A stretch of DNA of 64,000 nt from Candidatus Gallacutalibacter stercoravium (GTDB lineage: Bacteria; Bacillota; Clostridia; Oscillospirales; Acutalibacteraceae): positions 96,070 through 160,069 of the forward strand of contig DVJE01000018.1 of NCBI GenBank assembly GCA_018716975.1, written 5' to 3'. Position numbers and translations under genes: made by a program. Positions 8,633 through 16,703 of the stretch are shown here, piece after piece. Position 1 is the first letter of the stretch, and the number at the start of each line of letters is the position of its first letter. The notes beneath the pieces are model-generated. The model saw only the letters and a list, made by a program, of their open reading frames with translations. It ran no database searches and was not told the origin of the DNA.

Positions 8633-9304
8633 TTATTCAACGATTAAATCGGCAACCGGCGGGAACTCCCCGGCTGAGAATGTAGTCCTCATCGAGTCCA
8701 CATCATCCTCAAAGTAAACCGATAGAGTGCTGTCATACGATATTTCTGGCGAGCCTGTCAGCCAGTACGGAATCGCATAATCCCCCTTAGTACGGGGCAT
8801 CAGAACTTCGCCCGCGCCGTTGGTGAGCGAGGTTATGTCGGAGGTATCCGCAGCATCAGGAGTAATTTCCTTGCCGTCGAAAGATATGTGCGTATGTGCG
8901 AGCCACTCCTGATACGGAGAAATACTCTCATCCGTATAGTTGGAAATACTGCAAAATACGAGCAGCAGGTTTTGGTTGCCCGGATTTTTAGAGGTGTCTG
9001 CCGGGAAAACATGCATTTCATTTATCTGGATGGATACCTCTAAAATGTCTTCCCCCATATCGAACCGATGCTCTTGTTTATCGGATTGCGGATACGTCCT
9101 TTCCTCGCTTTCATCCTCGTCTTCGTCCTCGCTTTTATCCGATAATGACGACGTGGAGCGGGAAGAAGGTTGGCCGGGCTGATCGGGCGAAAGCACCCTG
9201 CCGGGCCCGCTTATTGAGGAACAGCCGGAGGCAAACAGCACCAAGCACAAAACGAGAAACACAGCACATTTTTGAGCGATTTTTTTCTTGTTTAAACTAC
9301 GCAT
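8633..9304 (-). CDS. Lipoprotein with DUF5067-like domain
   Basis: A 223-residue secreted lipoprotein. The N-terminus MRSLNKKKIAQK precedes a hydrophobic core and a lipobox (LFASGC), so the mature protein begins at a lipidated Cys near residue 28. A Ser/Pro linker and a very acidic stretch (DKSEDEDEDESEE, about residues 57-69) lead to a beta-rich C-terminal domain of about 130 residues. That domain contains LLVFCSISNYTDESISPYQE, a pattern typical of DUF5067/DUF4352-type extracellular domains. The function is unknown; such domains are common in Firmicutes lipoproteins. A 28-bp palindrome lies 57 bases upstream of the ATG. Confidence 0.8.
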   Translation of the reverse strand: MRSLNKKKIAQKCAVFLVLCLVLFASGCSSISGPGRVLSPDQPGQPSSRSTSSLSDKSEDEDEDESEERTYPQSDKQEHRFDMGEDILEVSIQINEMHVFPADTSKNPGNQNLLLVFCSISNYTDESISPYQEWLAHTHISFDGKEITPDAADTSDITSLTNGAGEVLMPRTKGDYAIPYWLTGSPEISYDSTLSVYFEDDVDSMRTTFSAGEFPPVADLIVE

Positions 9305-9360
9305 ATTCTCCCCTTCTCTGATACGTTATGTCTGTAACACCGCAATAAGTGATTAGAGCT

Positions 9361-9388
9361 ATTTTCAAACGGAGATCCGTTCGAAAAT
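9361..9388. promoter_or_regulatory. 28-bp near-perfect palindrome upstream of the lipoprotein gene
   Basis: ATTTTCAAACGG and CCGTTCGAAAAT flank the central AGAT and match at 11 of 12 paired positions. No T-run follows, so an operator is more likely than a terminator. The binding protein is unknown. Confidence 0.55.
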
Positions 9389-9414
9389 CCCTGGAGTGGA
9401 ATTATAGGACTTAA

Positions 9415-9638
9415 GAAAAAGAAAACGCCCATACACCGCAGGCGCACCCGCAAAAAGTTGGTAGCAGGCCGAAGCGTTGTGAGCGCGTTTACAAGCAAGC
9501 AGCGAAGGCGCAGCGCGACTTTTTGCAAAGAGGGGCAACACATCCAAGCGCCCCCGGGTGCGAGTGCCCGCCCCAGGCGCGGGCGCAAAGCTGCAAATAT
9601 AGAAAAACCTGCGGCGCGCAACTTGCTCACCGCAGGTG
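9415..9638 (-). repeat. Dispersed repeat copy following tRNA-Leu
   Basis: Read on the minus strand, this stretch begins at the tRNA terminator (ACCTGCGG, loop, CCGCAGGT). It continues through CTATATTTGCAGCTTTGCGC, a GC-rich imperfect block, TTGCCCCTCTTTGCAAAAAG, a segment with TTGCTTGTAAACGCGC, and CAACTTTTTGCGGGTGCGCC. The same order of blocks occurs after the CAT-anticodon tRNA at 48686-48900 on the plus strand. No protein product is credible. Confidence 0.8.
9601..9637 (-). terminator. tRNA-Leu terminator
   Basis: On the minus strand ACCTGCGG and CCGCAGGT form a stem immediately after the tRNA CCA end, followed by TTTTTCTATATTT. It is also the first part of the dispersed repeat. Confidence 0.85.
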
Positions 9639-9722
9639 TGGTGCGGATAACAGGACTTGAACCTGCACGGGAAGCCCACCAGAACCTAAATCTGGCGCGT
9701 CTGCCAATTCCGCCATATCCGC
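9639..9722 (-). tRNA. tRNA-Leu (anticodon TAG)
   Basis: The minus strand reads GCGGATATGGCGGAATTGGC at the 5' end and has the long variable arm of a class II tRNA (TGGGCTTCCCGTG). The anticodon stem-loop is CCAGA-TTTAGGT-TCTGG, the T-arm is CAGGTTCAAGTCCTG, and the acceptor 3' strand ATCCGC is followed by an encoded ACCA. The anticodon is TAG, reading CUN leucine codons. Confidence 0.96.
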
Positions 9723-9799
9723 AAAGAAGGTTTGCCGCGCCTGGCCGCGCGCTGAAAAAACGCCAAGCGAAAAACGCCCGCGGGCAAAACAGCTTCTCT

Positions 9800-9828
9800 A
9801 TTATAAAGCAAAAAACGCAAAAATGCAA
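9800..9828 (-). promoter_or_regulatory. Promoter of tRNA-Leu
   Basis: On the minus strand TTGCAT (9828-9823) and TATAAT (9805-9800) are spaced by 17 bases, about 75 bases upstream of the mature tRNA 5' end. Confidence 0.75.
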
Positions 9829-9884
9829 GGGATTGCGGTGAAATCGGCTGAAACCGGCAAATTGTGAAATTTACGCAGCGGCGT

Positions 9885-11153
9885 TTACCGCTTGAGGGCG
9901 CCCTGCTCCAGCATAGATTGGGCGGCCAGCAAAGCGCCCAGCTTGCCGCTGTGAAAATTAAGCCCGCCCTGCATCCAGGCGGCGTAGGGCTCGCGCAAAG
10001 GCGCGTCGGCCGAAAGCTCAATAGAGGCCCCCAGCGTAAAGGCGCCCGCCGCCATAATCACCTGGTTGTCGTAGCCGGGCATATCCCACGGCTCGGGGGT
10101 GACGAAGGAATCCACCGGCGCGCCCTTTTGCACCCCCTGGCAAAAGGCTATCAGCGATTTTTCATCCCCCAGGCGCACCACCTGGATGATATCGGCGCGG
10201 GGATCGCAGTAGCGGGGGGTGACCTCATAGCCCAGCACCTCAAACAGCGCGGCGGCAAACACAGCGGTTTTTAACGCCTCGCCGGTTACGTGGGGCGCGT
10301 GAAAGGCCCCCATAAACAATTCGCGGTTTTGCCCCAGGGTAGCGCCGATTTCACGCCCTGTGCCCGGGGTGGTTAGGCGGTAGGAGCACAGCTCTACCAA
10401 ATCCGCCCGGCCGGCGATATAGCCGCCGGTGGGCGCCACGCCGCCGCCGGGATTTTTGATTAAGGAACCGGCCATCAAATCCACCCCGCGGGTTACCGGC
10501 TCCTCCCGCTGCACAAACTCGCCGTAGCAATTGTCCGCCATTACGATGCAGCCGGGGGCCTGCTCTTTGGCGATGCGGGCGATGCGCTCCAAATCCTCCA
10601 CAAACAGAGAGGGGCGCAGTTCGTAGCCCCGGGAGCGCTGGATATATACCATCTTCACAGCGGGGGTGACCCTGCGGCGGATTTCTTCATAATCGGGCGT
10701 GCCGTCGGGGAGCAGATCCACCTGCTCGTACCGGATGCCGAATTCTTTTAGGGATCCGGCGCAGTCGCCCGTAAGGCCTATTACCCCGCGCAGCGTGTCG
10801 TAGGGCATGCCGGTAACGCTGAGCATCACGTCGCCGGGGCGCAGCACCCCGAACAGCGCCACGGTAAGGGCGTGGGTGCCGCTGACAAAATTGTGCCGCA
10901 CCAGGGCGTCTTGCGCGCCGAAGGCGGTGGCATACACCTTATCCAGCGCGTCGCGCCCCCGGTCGCCGTACCCGTAGCCGGTGGTGGCGGCAAAGTGGCT
11001 TTCGCTAACCCCCGCCTGGGCAAAGGCATACAGCATTTTGCGCTGGTTGTATTCGGTGGTTTCGTCAATGGCCTGCAGCTGCCCGGCGCACAACGCCGCG
11101 GCCTTGCGGCCGGCCTGCTCTATGTAGGGATCCAGTTGAAAAAATTGGTTCAT
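9885..11153 (-). CDS. Methionine gamma-lyase family protein (COG4100, PLP-dependent)
   Basis: A 422-residue PLP fold-type I enzyme of the COG4100 family, often labelled aluminium-resistance protein or methionine gamma-lyase family. Visible landmarks are the N-terminal motif QRKMLYAFAQAGVSESHFA, the Gly-rich TTGYGYGDRGRDALD, the cofactor-pocket region FVSGTHALTVALFG, MADNCYGEF with the Asp that contacts the pyridine nitrogen, and SLIKNPGGGVAPTGGYIAG with the probable Schiff-base Lys. The start at 11153 (MNQFFQLDPY) follows a GGAAGGAC site. A longer upstream frame exists but lacks a site. The actual substrate is not certain. It lies in a minus-strand run with a GNAT protein and two M42 peptidases, suggesting amino-acid or peptide catabolism. 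Confidence 0.88.
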   Translation of the reverse strand: MNQFFQLDPYIEQAGRKAAALCAGQLQAIDETTEYNQRKMLYAFAQAGVSESHFAATTGYGYGDRGRDALDKVYATAFGAQDALVRHNFVSGTHALTVALFGVLRPGDVMLSVTGMPYDTLRGVIGLTGDCAGSLKEFGIRYEQVDLLPDGTPDYEEIRRRVTPAVKMVYIQRSRGYELRPSLFVEDLERIARIAKEQAPGCIVMADNCYGEFVQREEPVTRGVDLMAGSLIKNPGGGVAPTGGYIAGRADLVELCSYRLTTPGTGREIGATLGQNRELFMGAFHAPHVTGEALKTAVFAAALFEVLGYEVTPRYCDPRADIIQVVRLGDEKSLIAFCQGVQKGAPVDSFVTPEPWDMPGYDNQVIMAAGAFTLGASIELSADAPLREPYAAWMQGGLNFHSGKLGALLAAQSMLEQGALKR

Positions 11154-11241
11154 GAGATAAGTCCTTCCTGCAAAAATCAGTGAGAAAACCGGCCCGGCTG
11201 GTTTTGCAGGGCCGGATAACGGCGCCCCGGCGCGGGGCCGG

Positions 11242-12135
11242 TTATGAAAAAGAAAGCTCCATCCAGCAGCCGCCCGCAACAAAGCCCGCTGCCTCGTAAA
11301 AGCGGCGCAGCTGCGGTAGGCAAAACAGATAGGCCTGCTTGCCCTCGGCGGAAAGCTGGGCGCACAGCGCATCCAGCGCCGCCCGGCCCAGCCCTTGGCC
11401 CCGCAGGGCGGGGGAACAGGCCACCGCGCCGATAACGGCCATGGCGGAGGTTTCGGCCACAGTTAAAGCGCAGGCGGCTAAGTCCCCGCTGGCCTCACCG
11501 GCTGGCTGCGTTAGGGCCACCGCCCGCGCCGCGCCGTGGCGTACGCGATGCGACATATCCACATAAAAGGCGTCCCGCGGCGGAGGGGAAAAGCCCGGCC
11601 CGGCGCATTGGGCTAGCAACCCATGTATTTGAAGAAGGGAGGGCGGCTCCTTGGGGACGTTTTTTATCCGCCCGCTGCGCCCTCTCCGCCCGCCTGCAGG
11701 GGCGGCAAGGCGCATCACGGGCCCCGTTGCCACCTGCTCCGGCGGCCAAAACTGGGCGGCGTGCCGGTTCCATGGGGCGAGCGCCGCAGTGCAGCCCAGG
11801 GCGCGCACAAAAGCAGCGGCCTCTTGCCAGCTCTCTAAACATTCTTCTAAGCTGTTTGAGCAGCTGTTTAGACAGCCGTTTAAATAGCCGTTTAGACAGC
11901 CCTGGGAGCCGCTTTTTTGCCGGGCCTCTTGGCCCGGGCACACAACGGCGCTTTGATCCAAGCGGCATATCGCGGTGTGGGGCGGGCCCTCTTCGCCGGA
12001 TTGCAGCCAAAAGCCCGCAAAGGGCTTGTCAAAGCCGTAGGCGTTCGCCAGCGACAAAATGCGGCAACCAAAGGGATCCCCGCCGCAAAGGCGCTGGAGC
12101 ACAGGCAGATCCGCCGGCCCCGCCATGCGGATCAC
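11242..12135 (-). CDS. GNAT family N-acetyltransferase with a tandem-repeat insertion
   Basis: A 297-residue protein whose C-terminal half carries the GNAT acetyl-CoA fold. The motif A region is IGAVACSPALRGQGLGRAAL (R-G-x-G-L-G) at about residues 235-255, followed by a LRRFYEAAGF end motif. The N-terminal half may be a degenerate second GNAT domain. The start is a GTG that overlaps the TGA of the upstream M42 peptidase (GTGA), indicating coupling. Residues about 77-101 (GSQGCLNGYLNGCLNSCSNS and onward) come from a 12-bp repeating unit in the DNA at about 11830-11910 and look like a recent in-frame expansion. The acetyl acceptor is unknown. Confidence 0.8.
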   Translation of the reverse strand: MIRMAGPADLPVLQRLCGGDPFGCRILSLANAYGFDKPFAGFWLQSGEEGPPHTAICRLDQSAVVCPGQEARQKSGSQGCLNGYLNGCLNSCSNSLEECLESWQEAAAFVRALGCTAALAPWNRHAAQFWPPEQVATGPVMRLAAPAGGRRGRSGRIKNVPKEPPSLLQIHGLLAQCAGPGFSPPPRDAFYVDMSHRVRHGAARAVALTQPAGEASGDLAACALTVAETSAMAVIGAVACSPALRGQGLGRAALDALCAQLSAEGKQAYLFCLPQLRRFYEAAGFVAGGCWMELSFS

Positions 12136-13190
12136 AGGCAATCTTCCTGCGCCGGGCCTTCGCCGGCGGCGATGCGGCAGGCGGCCTCCCGCACGGTTTG
12201 GGCCACCGCCTCCAGGTCGTCGCAGGCAATCATGCCCACAGCGGAGTGCAGGTAGCGGCAGGGCAAAGAAACCGCGGCTGTGCGCACGCCCCCGCGGGAA
12301 ACGTGGATGGCCCCCGCGTCGTTGCCGCCGGCCACCGCCTGCTTGGGCTGCCATTTTACCCCGGCGGCCCGGGCCGCCTGCTGGGTTAAAAGGTAATATT
12401 CCCGGTCGTACAAGGTGGAGCGATCCATAAACGAAAGCACCGCGCCCTTGCCCAAGCGGCACACCTGCTTTTCTTCCGCCACGCTGGGGATATCGGCCGC
12501 CGTGGTGGATTCCACCACAAGGGCGGCCTGGGGCCGCACGGAATAGGCGGCGGTTTTGGCCCCCTTTAGGCCGGTTTCCTCCTGTACGGTAAAGCAAAAG
12601 GTCATATCGTAGGGCAGGGGGGAGCGGATCATGCCGATGAGCACGGCGCAGCCCGCCCGATCATCCAGCGCCTTGGCTTGAATGACGCCGTTTTCGCATA
12701 AAAAGCTGCCGGTAAAGCTGGCGATATCGCCGGGCTGCACGTATTGCAGCGCCTGGGCCTCGTCTTGCGCGCCGATATCGATATACTGCTCGTCCAGCGG
12801 CGGCACCTTGCTCTCTTCGCCGCCCTTGAGCAAATGGATGGGCTTAACGCCGATTACCCCCGGCAGGCAGCGATCCCCTACCAGCACGCTGCGCCCAAAG
12901 GCAACGCGGGGATCCACGCCCCCCACGCTGGCAAACTTTAAATAGCCCTCTTTGGTAACGTGGGTGATGATAAAGCCCACCTCGTCCATATGGGCGCTGA
13001 GCATCAGCCGCACCCGGGCGCGCTTGGCGCCCTTTTTCTCTACAATCAGGTTGCCCAGGTTGTCGGTGCGGCAGGCGGCATAATCTTTCACCTGCTCATA
13101 GATAAGCCCGCGCACCTCTTCCTCGCGGCCCGAAACGCCGCGCGCCAGGCACAGCTGCCGGAGCAGCTCTAAATCCACGGCCTGCGCCAT
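12132..13190 (-). CDS. M42 family metallo-aminopeptidase (first copy)
   Basis: A 352-residue protein of the M42 (FrvX/PepA-like, tetrahedral aminopeptidase) family. Metal ligands are visible in order: SAHMDEVGFI (His), ALDDRAG (bridging Asp), QEETGLKGAKTAAY (catalytic Glu pair), VVESTTAADI, and the C-terminal YLHSAVGMI (His). The length is typical for M42. The ATG follows AAAGGAGGGATACC. These cytoplasmic enzymes release N-terminal residues from short peptides. It is followed by a GNAT gene with a 4-base overlap and preceded 161 bases upstream by a second M42 gene, so the two form a tandem pair in one direction. Confidence 0.9.
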   Translation of the reverse strand: MAQAVDLELLRQLCLARGVSGREEEVRGLIYEQVKDYAACRTDNLGNLIVEKKGAKRARVRLMLSAHMDEVGFIITHVTKEGYLKFASVGGVDPRVAFGRSVLVGDRCLPGVIGVKPIHLLKGGEESKVPPLDEQYIDIGAQDEAQALQYVQPGDIASFTGSFLCENGVIQAKALDDRAGCAVLIGMIRSPLPYDMTFCFTVQEETGLKGAKTAAYSVRPQAALVVESTTAADIPSVAEEKQVCRLGKGAVLSFMDRSTLYDREYYLLTQQAARAAGVKWQPKQAVAGGNDAGAIHVSRGGVRTAAVSLPCRYLHSAVGMIACDDLEAVAQTVREAACRIAAGEGPAQEDCL

Positions 13191-13351
13191 GGTATCCCTC
13201 CTTTAACGGTTCCGCCGGTTCACCGGTTTTGATAACGCGGTTTGCCGCTGCTGCCAACGGCGAACCGCCCTTGCACGTTTCTTTTACGGATTTTCTCTTG
13301 CGCGCCCCTGCGCCTCCTTCTGTTGCCGGCAACCGGCGCTTGGGCGCTGTT

Positions 13352-14434
13352 TTATATCATGTATTCTATTTGTGCGTCTTGTGCGCACTCGCCCTCCGTT
13401 TCGTTTGGGCAAAAGCCGCCCTGCTGGGCGTAGGCCGCCAGCAGCTGCGCCGTATGCTCGATATCCTGCAAATCGCAGATTTCGGCGGCGGTGTGCATGC
13501 TGCGCTGGGGGATGGAAAGCACCCCGCAGGGCACCCCCCGGCGGGTTACGGCGATGTGATCCGCATTGGTGCCCGAGCCGCCGCCCATGACGGCGCTTTG
13601 CACCGGGATGCCCTGCTGTTGCGCCAAGCTGCGCAGCCCGGTATATACCCGGTGGGAAAGGGCGGGCGCAACGGCTATCATAGGCCCGCCGCCCAGCCGG
13701 CCCGCGTTTTCTGGTTTTACGCCGGGCTGCTGGGCAAAGTCCACGTCCACCGCCACCGCCTCGGCGGGATCCACCCGGTAGGCCGCGGTGCTGGCCCCGG
13801 CCGATCCGGTTTCCTCTTGGGCGCTGAACAAAAACACCACCCGGCGGGGCAGGGCTTTGCCCTGCAACAGCTGCGCGCAGCGAATCAGGGCGGCCACGCC
13901 GGCCCGATCGTCCAACGCTGGGGCCGAAATCCGGTTGCCCAAAAGCGCTTTGGGGCTGCTGCTTACCACAATCCGATCCCCGGGCGCTATCCACCGGCGC
14001 GCCGTTTCGGCGGGCAGGCCCACATCCACCGCCATGTCGGCCACGGGAGGCGCGGCGTTTTTGTCTTCACCGTTTGTTAAATGGGGCGGCAGGCAGCAAA
14101 CAATGCCGGGCGTTACCCGCCGGCCCAGCACCCGCACCGGGCAGCCGGGCAGCACCCGGCGATCCATACCGCCGCAGGGAGCCACGTGCAAAAAGCCCTT
14201 GGGGTCTATCTGGGTGACGATAAGGCCGATTTGATCCATGTGGGCGTCCAGCAGCAAGGGCTTTCCCTCCTGGGGGCCCATCTCGCCCAGCACGTTGCCG
14301 TTGCCGTCCAGCCGCACCGTGGCATAGCGGGCCAGCGCTTGGGCGGCGGTTTGCGCTGCCTGGGTTTCGTCCCCCGGCGTGCCGGGACTTTGGCATAAAT
14401 CAAAAACCAGCTGCCGCAGCTGGGATAGTTCCAT
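13352..14434 (-). CDS. M42 family metallo-aminopeptidase (second copy)
   Basis: A 360-residue M42 peptidase paralogous to the gene downstream. Landmarks are LLDAHMDQIGLIVT (His and Asp ligands), APALDDRAGVAAL (bridging Asp), SAQEETGSAGASTAAYRV (catalytic Glu), DVDFAQQPGV, and PQRSMHTAAEI (C-terminal His). The tail after about residue 340 (FCPNETEGECAQDAQIEYMI) is longer and more acidic than usual and contains two Cys. The ATG follows ATAAAGGAGG. Two diverged M42 copies side by side suggest complementary peptide specificities, since M42 enzymes differ in their preferred N-terminal residue. This is inference. Confidence 0.9.
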   Translation of the reverse strand: MELSQLRQLVFDLCQSPGTPGDETQAAQTAAQALARYATVRLDGNGNVLGEMGPQEGKPLLLDAHMDQIGLIVTQIDPKGFLHVAPCGGMDRRVLPGCPVRVLGRRVTPGIVCCLPPHLTNGEDKNAAPPVADMAVDVGLPAETARRWIAPGDRIVVSSSPKALLGNRISAPALDDRAGVAALIRCAQLLQGKALPRRVVFLFSAQEETGSAGASTAAYRVDPAEAVAVDVDFAQQPGVKPENAGRLGGGPMIAVAPALSHRVYTGLRSLAQQQGIPVQSAVMGGGSGTNADHIAVTRRGVPCGVLSIPQRSMHTAAEICDLQDIEHTAQLLAAYAQQGGFCPNETEGECAQDAQIEYMI

Positions 14435-14483
14435 TTTGTCTTCCTCCTTTATGGGTTTGCGCGCTTATTTATTTGATATTTTG

Positions 14484-14566
14484 AACATTTTTAACATTTT
14501 AACATTTTAACATTTCGCGCTAGAGGCAACGGCCGCAGCGCGCCTTACAGCCTTGCAGCCTTACAA
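14484..14566. repeat. Two short tandem tracts (8-9 bp period)
   Basis: AACATTTT recurs four times at 14484-14515, and CCTTACAG, CCTTGCAG and CCTTACAA recur at 14543-14566. Both lie between murD and the second M42 gene. Confidence 0.75.
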
Positions 14567-14567
14567 T

Positions 14568-15974
14568 CTACAGCCGCATTACCAGCTCTTTAAAGTGGCG
14601 GCCCCGGGTCTCGAAGTTGGGGTATTTGTCAAAGCTGGCGCTGGCCGGGGAGAGGGAAACAATGTCCCCGGCTTGGCTGTTGGCCTGGGCGGCGCGCACC
14701 GCCTGCTCCATGTTGTCTACATGCAAAATGGAGAGCGCCTGGGGATCGTAATTTTCGGCGGCGCGCACCGCTTGTTCAATTTTCGGCGCGGTGTCGCCCA
14801 TGAGGATAAGGGTTTTAACCTTATCGGCGATAACCGGCCCCAAGGGCTCGTAGGGGATCTTTTTGTCGTACCCCCCGGCGATGAGCACAATGCGCTGGGG
14901 ATACAGCGACAGGGTGCCCCGTATGGTGCGGGTGGGGCTGGAGGCGATGGAGTCGTTGTAATAACGCACGCCGTTTACCTCCCGCACAAATTCGGCCCGG
15001 TGCTCCACCCCGGCAAAGGTGCGCGCCACCCGGCGCATTTGCTCCACAGACACCTCGTCGCACACGGCGCTGAAAGCAGCCAGGTAGTTTTCTACGTTAT
15101 GCCAGCCGGGAATATGGATTTCGCCAACCGGCAGCACGGCCTCTTGGCGGCCGTGGCGGGCCAGATAGACGGCGTCGCCGTCGGCCCAGGCGCCGTTTTC
15201 ACATTGGCCCCGGCGGCTGAAAAAGCGCAGCTCCCCCCGCACGTCGCCGGCAAAGCCGCGGGTGATGTCGTTATCTTGGTTGAGCACGGTTTTGCTAAAG
15301 GCGTCTTGATGCAACAGGATGTTCTTTTTGGCTTGGATGTACTCTTGCATATCCTTATGTACATCCAAGTGGTTGGGCGATAGGTTGGTAACCACTGCCA
15401 CATGGGGGCTTTGCCGCATAGAAATCAGCTGAAAGCTGGAAAGCTCCACCACCGCCGCATGGCCGGGGGCCACCGCGTTGATTTCGGGCAGCAAAGGACG
15501 GCCGATGTTGCCGCCCAGGTGCACGGTTTTGCCCGCCTCTTGCAGCAGCTGGGCGATGATGGCAGTGGTGGTGGTTTTGCCGTCGCTGCCCGTTACAGCG
15601 TAAATAGGGCAGGGGCAAAGGGCGAAGAACACCTCTAGCTCAGAGGTAACCGCCGCGCCGTTGGCCCGGGCGCGCTCCAGTTGGGGCAGGGTAAAGCGCA
15701 TGCCTGGGGAGCGGAAGATAACCTCTTGGTTGAGATCCTCCAAATACCCCTCCCCCAGCTTCAGGGCAACCCCCATCTCCTCTAGCTCATCGGCGGTGGC
15801 GCCCAGCTGCTGGCGGCTGCGTTTATCGCAGGCGGTTACCACGGCGCCCAGCTGGGCAAATTGGCGGATAAGGGGCAGGTTGCTGACCCCAATGCCGCAA
15901 AAGGCCACGGATTTGCCCTTCATCTGTTGAAAAAAACGGGCGGCCCGTTCGTTTTGATATGCTTGTTCTGCCAT
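14568..15974 (-). CDS. murD: UDP-N-acetylmuramoyl-L-alanine--D-glutamate ligase (MurD)
   Basis: A 468-residue Mur ligase. The N-terminal UDP-binding domain contains FCGIGVSNLPLIRQFAQLGA. The central ATPase P-loop is VTGSDGKTTTTAII (about residues 125-140). Downstream are the Mur signatures NLSPNHLDVH, EHRAEFV and YNDSIASSPT, and the C-terminal domain carries IAGGYDKK and SLSPASASFDKYPNFETRG, which are MurD-specific. It adds D-glutamate to UDP-MurNAc-L-Ala in cytoplasmic peptidoglycan precursor synthesis. The ATG follows AAGGAGTCTGTCAA. It stands apart from a dcw cluster, as in many Clostridia, and is served by the promoter at 16060-16088. Confidence 0.97.
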   Translation of the reverse strand: MAEQAYQNERAARFFQQMKGKSVAFCGIGVSNLPLIRQFAQLGAVVTACDKRSRQQLGATADELEEMGVALKLGEGYLEDLNQEVIFRSPGMRFTLPQLERARANGAAVTSELEVFFALCPCPIYAVTGSDGKTTTTAIIAQLLQEAGKTVHLGGNIGRPLLPEINAVAPGHAAVVELSSFQLISMRQSPHVAVVTNLSPNHLDVHKDMQEYIQAKKNILLHQDAFSKTVLNQDNDITRGFAGDVRGELRFFSRRGQCENGAWADGDAVYLARHGRQEAVLPVGEIHIPGWHNVENYLAAFSAVCDEVSVEQMRRVARTFAGVEHRAEFVREVNGVRYYNDSIASSPTRTIRGTLSLYPQRIVLIAGGYDKKIPYEPLGPVIADKVKTLILMGDTAPKIEQAVRAAENYDPQALSILHVDNMEQAVRAAQANSQAGDIVSLSPASASFDKYPNFETRGRHFKELVMRL

Positions 15975-15993
15975 TTGACAGACTCCTTTCTCT

Positions 15994-16011
15994 TCATACC
16001 CATCATACCCA
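15994..16011. repeat. 9-bp direct repeat in the murD leader
   Basis: TCATACCCA occurs twice without a gap, followed by a partial third unit. Confidence 0.7.
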
Positions 16012-16059
16012 TACCGGTATCCATGCGCGGCTACTATCAGTATGACGCTTAACTGCTAT

Positions 16060-16088
16060 ATTATACCGGTTACTGCGGCAAATATCAA
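16060..16088 (-). promoter_or_regulatory. Promoter of murD
   Basis: On the minus strand TTGATA (16088-16083) and TATAAT (16065-16060) are spaced by 17 bases. It runs back to back with the RNase P RNA promoter. Confidence 0.75.
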
Positions 16089-16117
16089 CCGGGCAACTGC
16101 CGGAAACCCGGCGGTGA

Positions 16118-16146
16118 TTGACAGACAAAGGACGGGCAGTTATAAT
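16118..16146 (+). promoter_or_regulatory. Promoter of RNase P RNA
   Basis: TTGACA (16118-16123) and TATAAT (16141-16146) are separated by exactly 17 bases and match consensus in full. The expected start coincides with the 5' end of the RNase P RNA. Confidence 0.92.
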
Positions 16147-16153
16147 GAAAAAA

Positions 16154-16500
16154 GCGAGTAGACCGAGCAGCCGCGGGTGCAGTTCCGAAAGGACGCATGC
16201 GAGGAAAGTCCGAGCTCCACAGGGTAGGATAACGGCTAACGGCCGCCGGGGGCGACCCTAGGGAAAGTGCAACAGAGATATACCGCCGCGCCCAGCGCGG
16301 CAAGGGTGGAAAGGCGAGGTAAGAGCTCACCAGCGCACGGGGAACCGTGCGGCTCTGCAAACCCTATCCGGAGCAACACCGCGGAGGGACAGTAGCGCCG
16401 GCCCGGCGCGTCCCGGGGAGGTGGCATTGAGCCGAGGCGGCAACGCCCGGCCAAGATAGATGGCTGTTCAAGACAGAACTCGGCTTATAGGTCTGGTCGC
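16154..16500 (+). ncRNA. rnpB: RNase P RNA, catalytic subunit (bacterial class A)
   Basis: The conserved core is present: ATGCGAGGAAAGTCCGAGCT (CR I), AGGGAAAGTGCAACAGAGA (CR II), GGTAAGAGCTCACCAG (CR III), the CAAACCCTATCCGGAGCAA region (CR IV), and AGATAGATGGCTGTT with AGACAGAACTCGGCTTATAG (CR V). The ends pair as P1 (GCGA..AGACC with GGTCT..TCGC). This is the ribozyme that trims the 5' ends of tRNA precursors. It is an isolated unit with its own promoter and terminator. Confidence 0.98.
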
Positions 16501-16527
16501 ATTGCCACGTGCGCAGCGCGGGGCGGC

Positions 16528-16583
16528 AAAAGGCCGGAAGACTGGCCAACCCCCAAAAGGTTGGCGAGCCTTCCGGCCTTTTG
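16528..16583 (+). terminator. Terminator of RNase P RNA
   Basis: A long hairpin (AAAAGGCCGGAAG with CTTCCGGCCTTTT, plus an inner GCCAACC/GGTTGGC arm) lies 28 bases after the RNA. Confidence 0.85.
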
Positions 16584-16703
16584 ACCGCATATGTGCCGCT
16601 GTTTTATGTGTGTTTTGCCGCTGGTTCCATGTTCCCTTACGATCCGATGATCCCCATGGGTCTATGCTTCCGTGGCCCTATTCCCATGGGCGGGCCGATG
16701 GCT

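Noticed and set aside
9292..9828. Long frames across the tRNA-Leu region on both strands
   Set aside because: They run through a tRNA gene, its terminator and the dispersed repeat, and no family resemblance is seen.
11727..12389. A 220-codon plus-strand frame over the GNAT/M42 region
   Set aside because: It is Arg/Pro/Ala-rich shadow sequence opposite two well-supported genes in GC-rich DNA.
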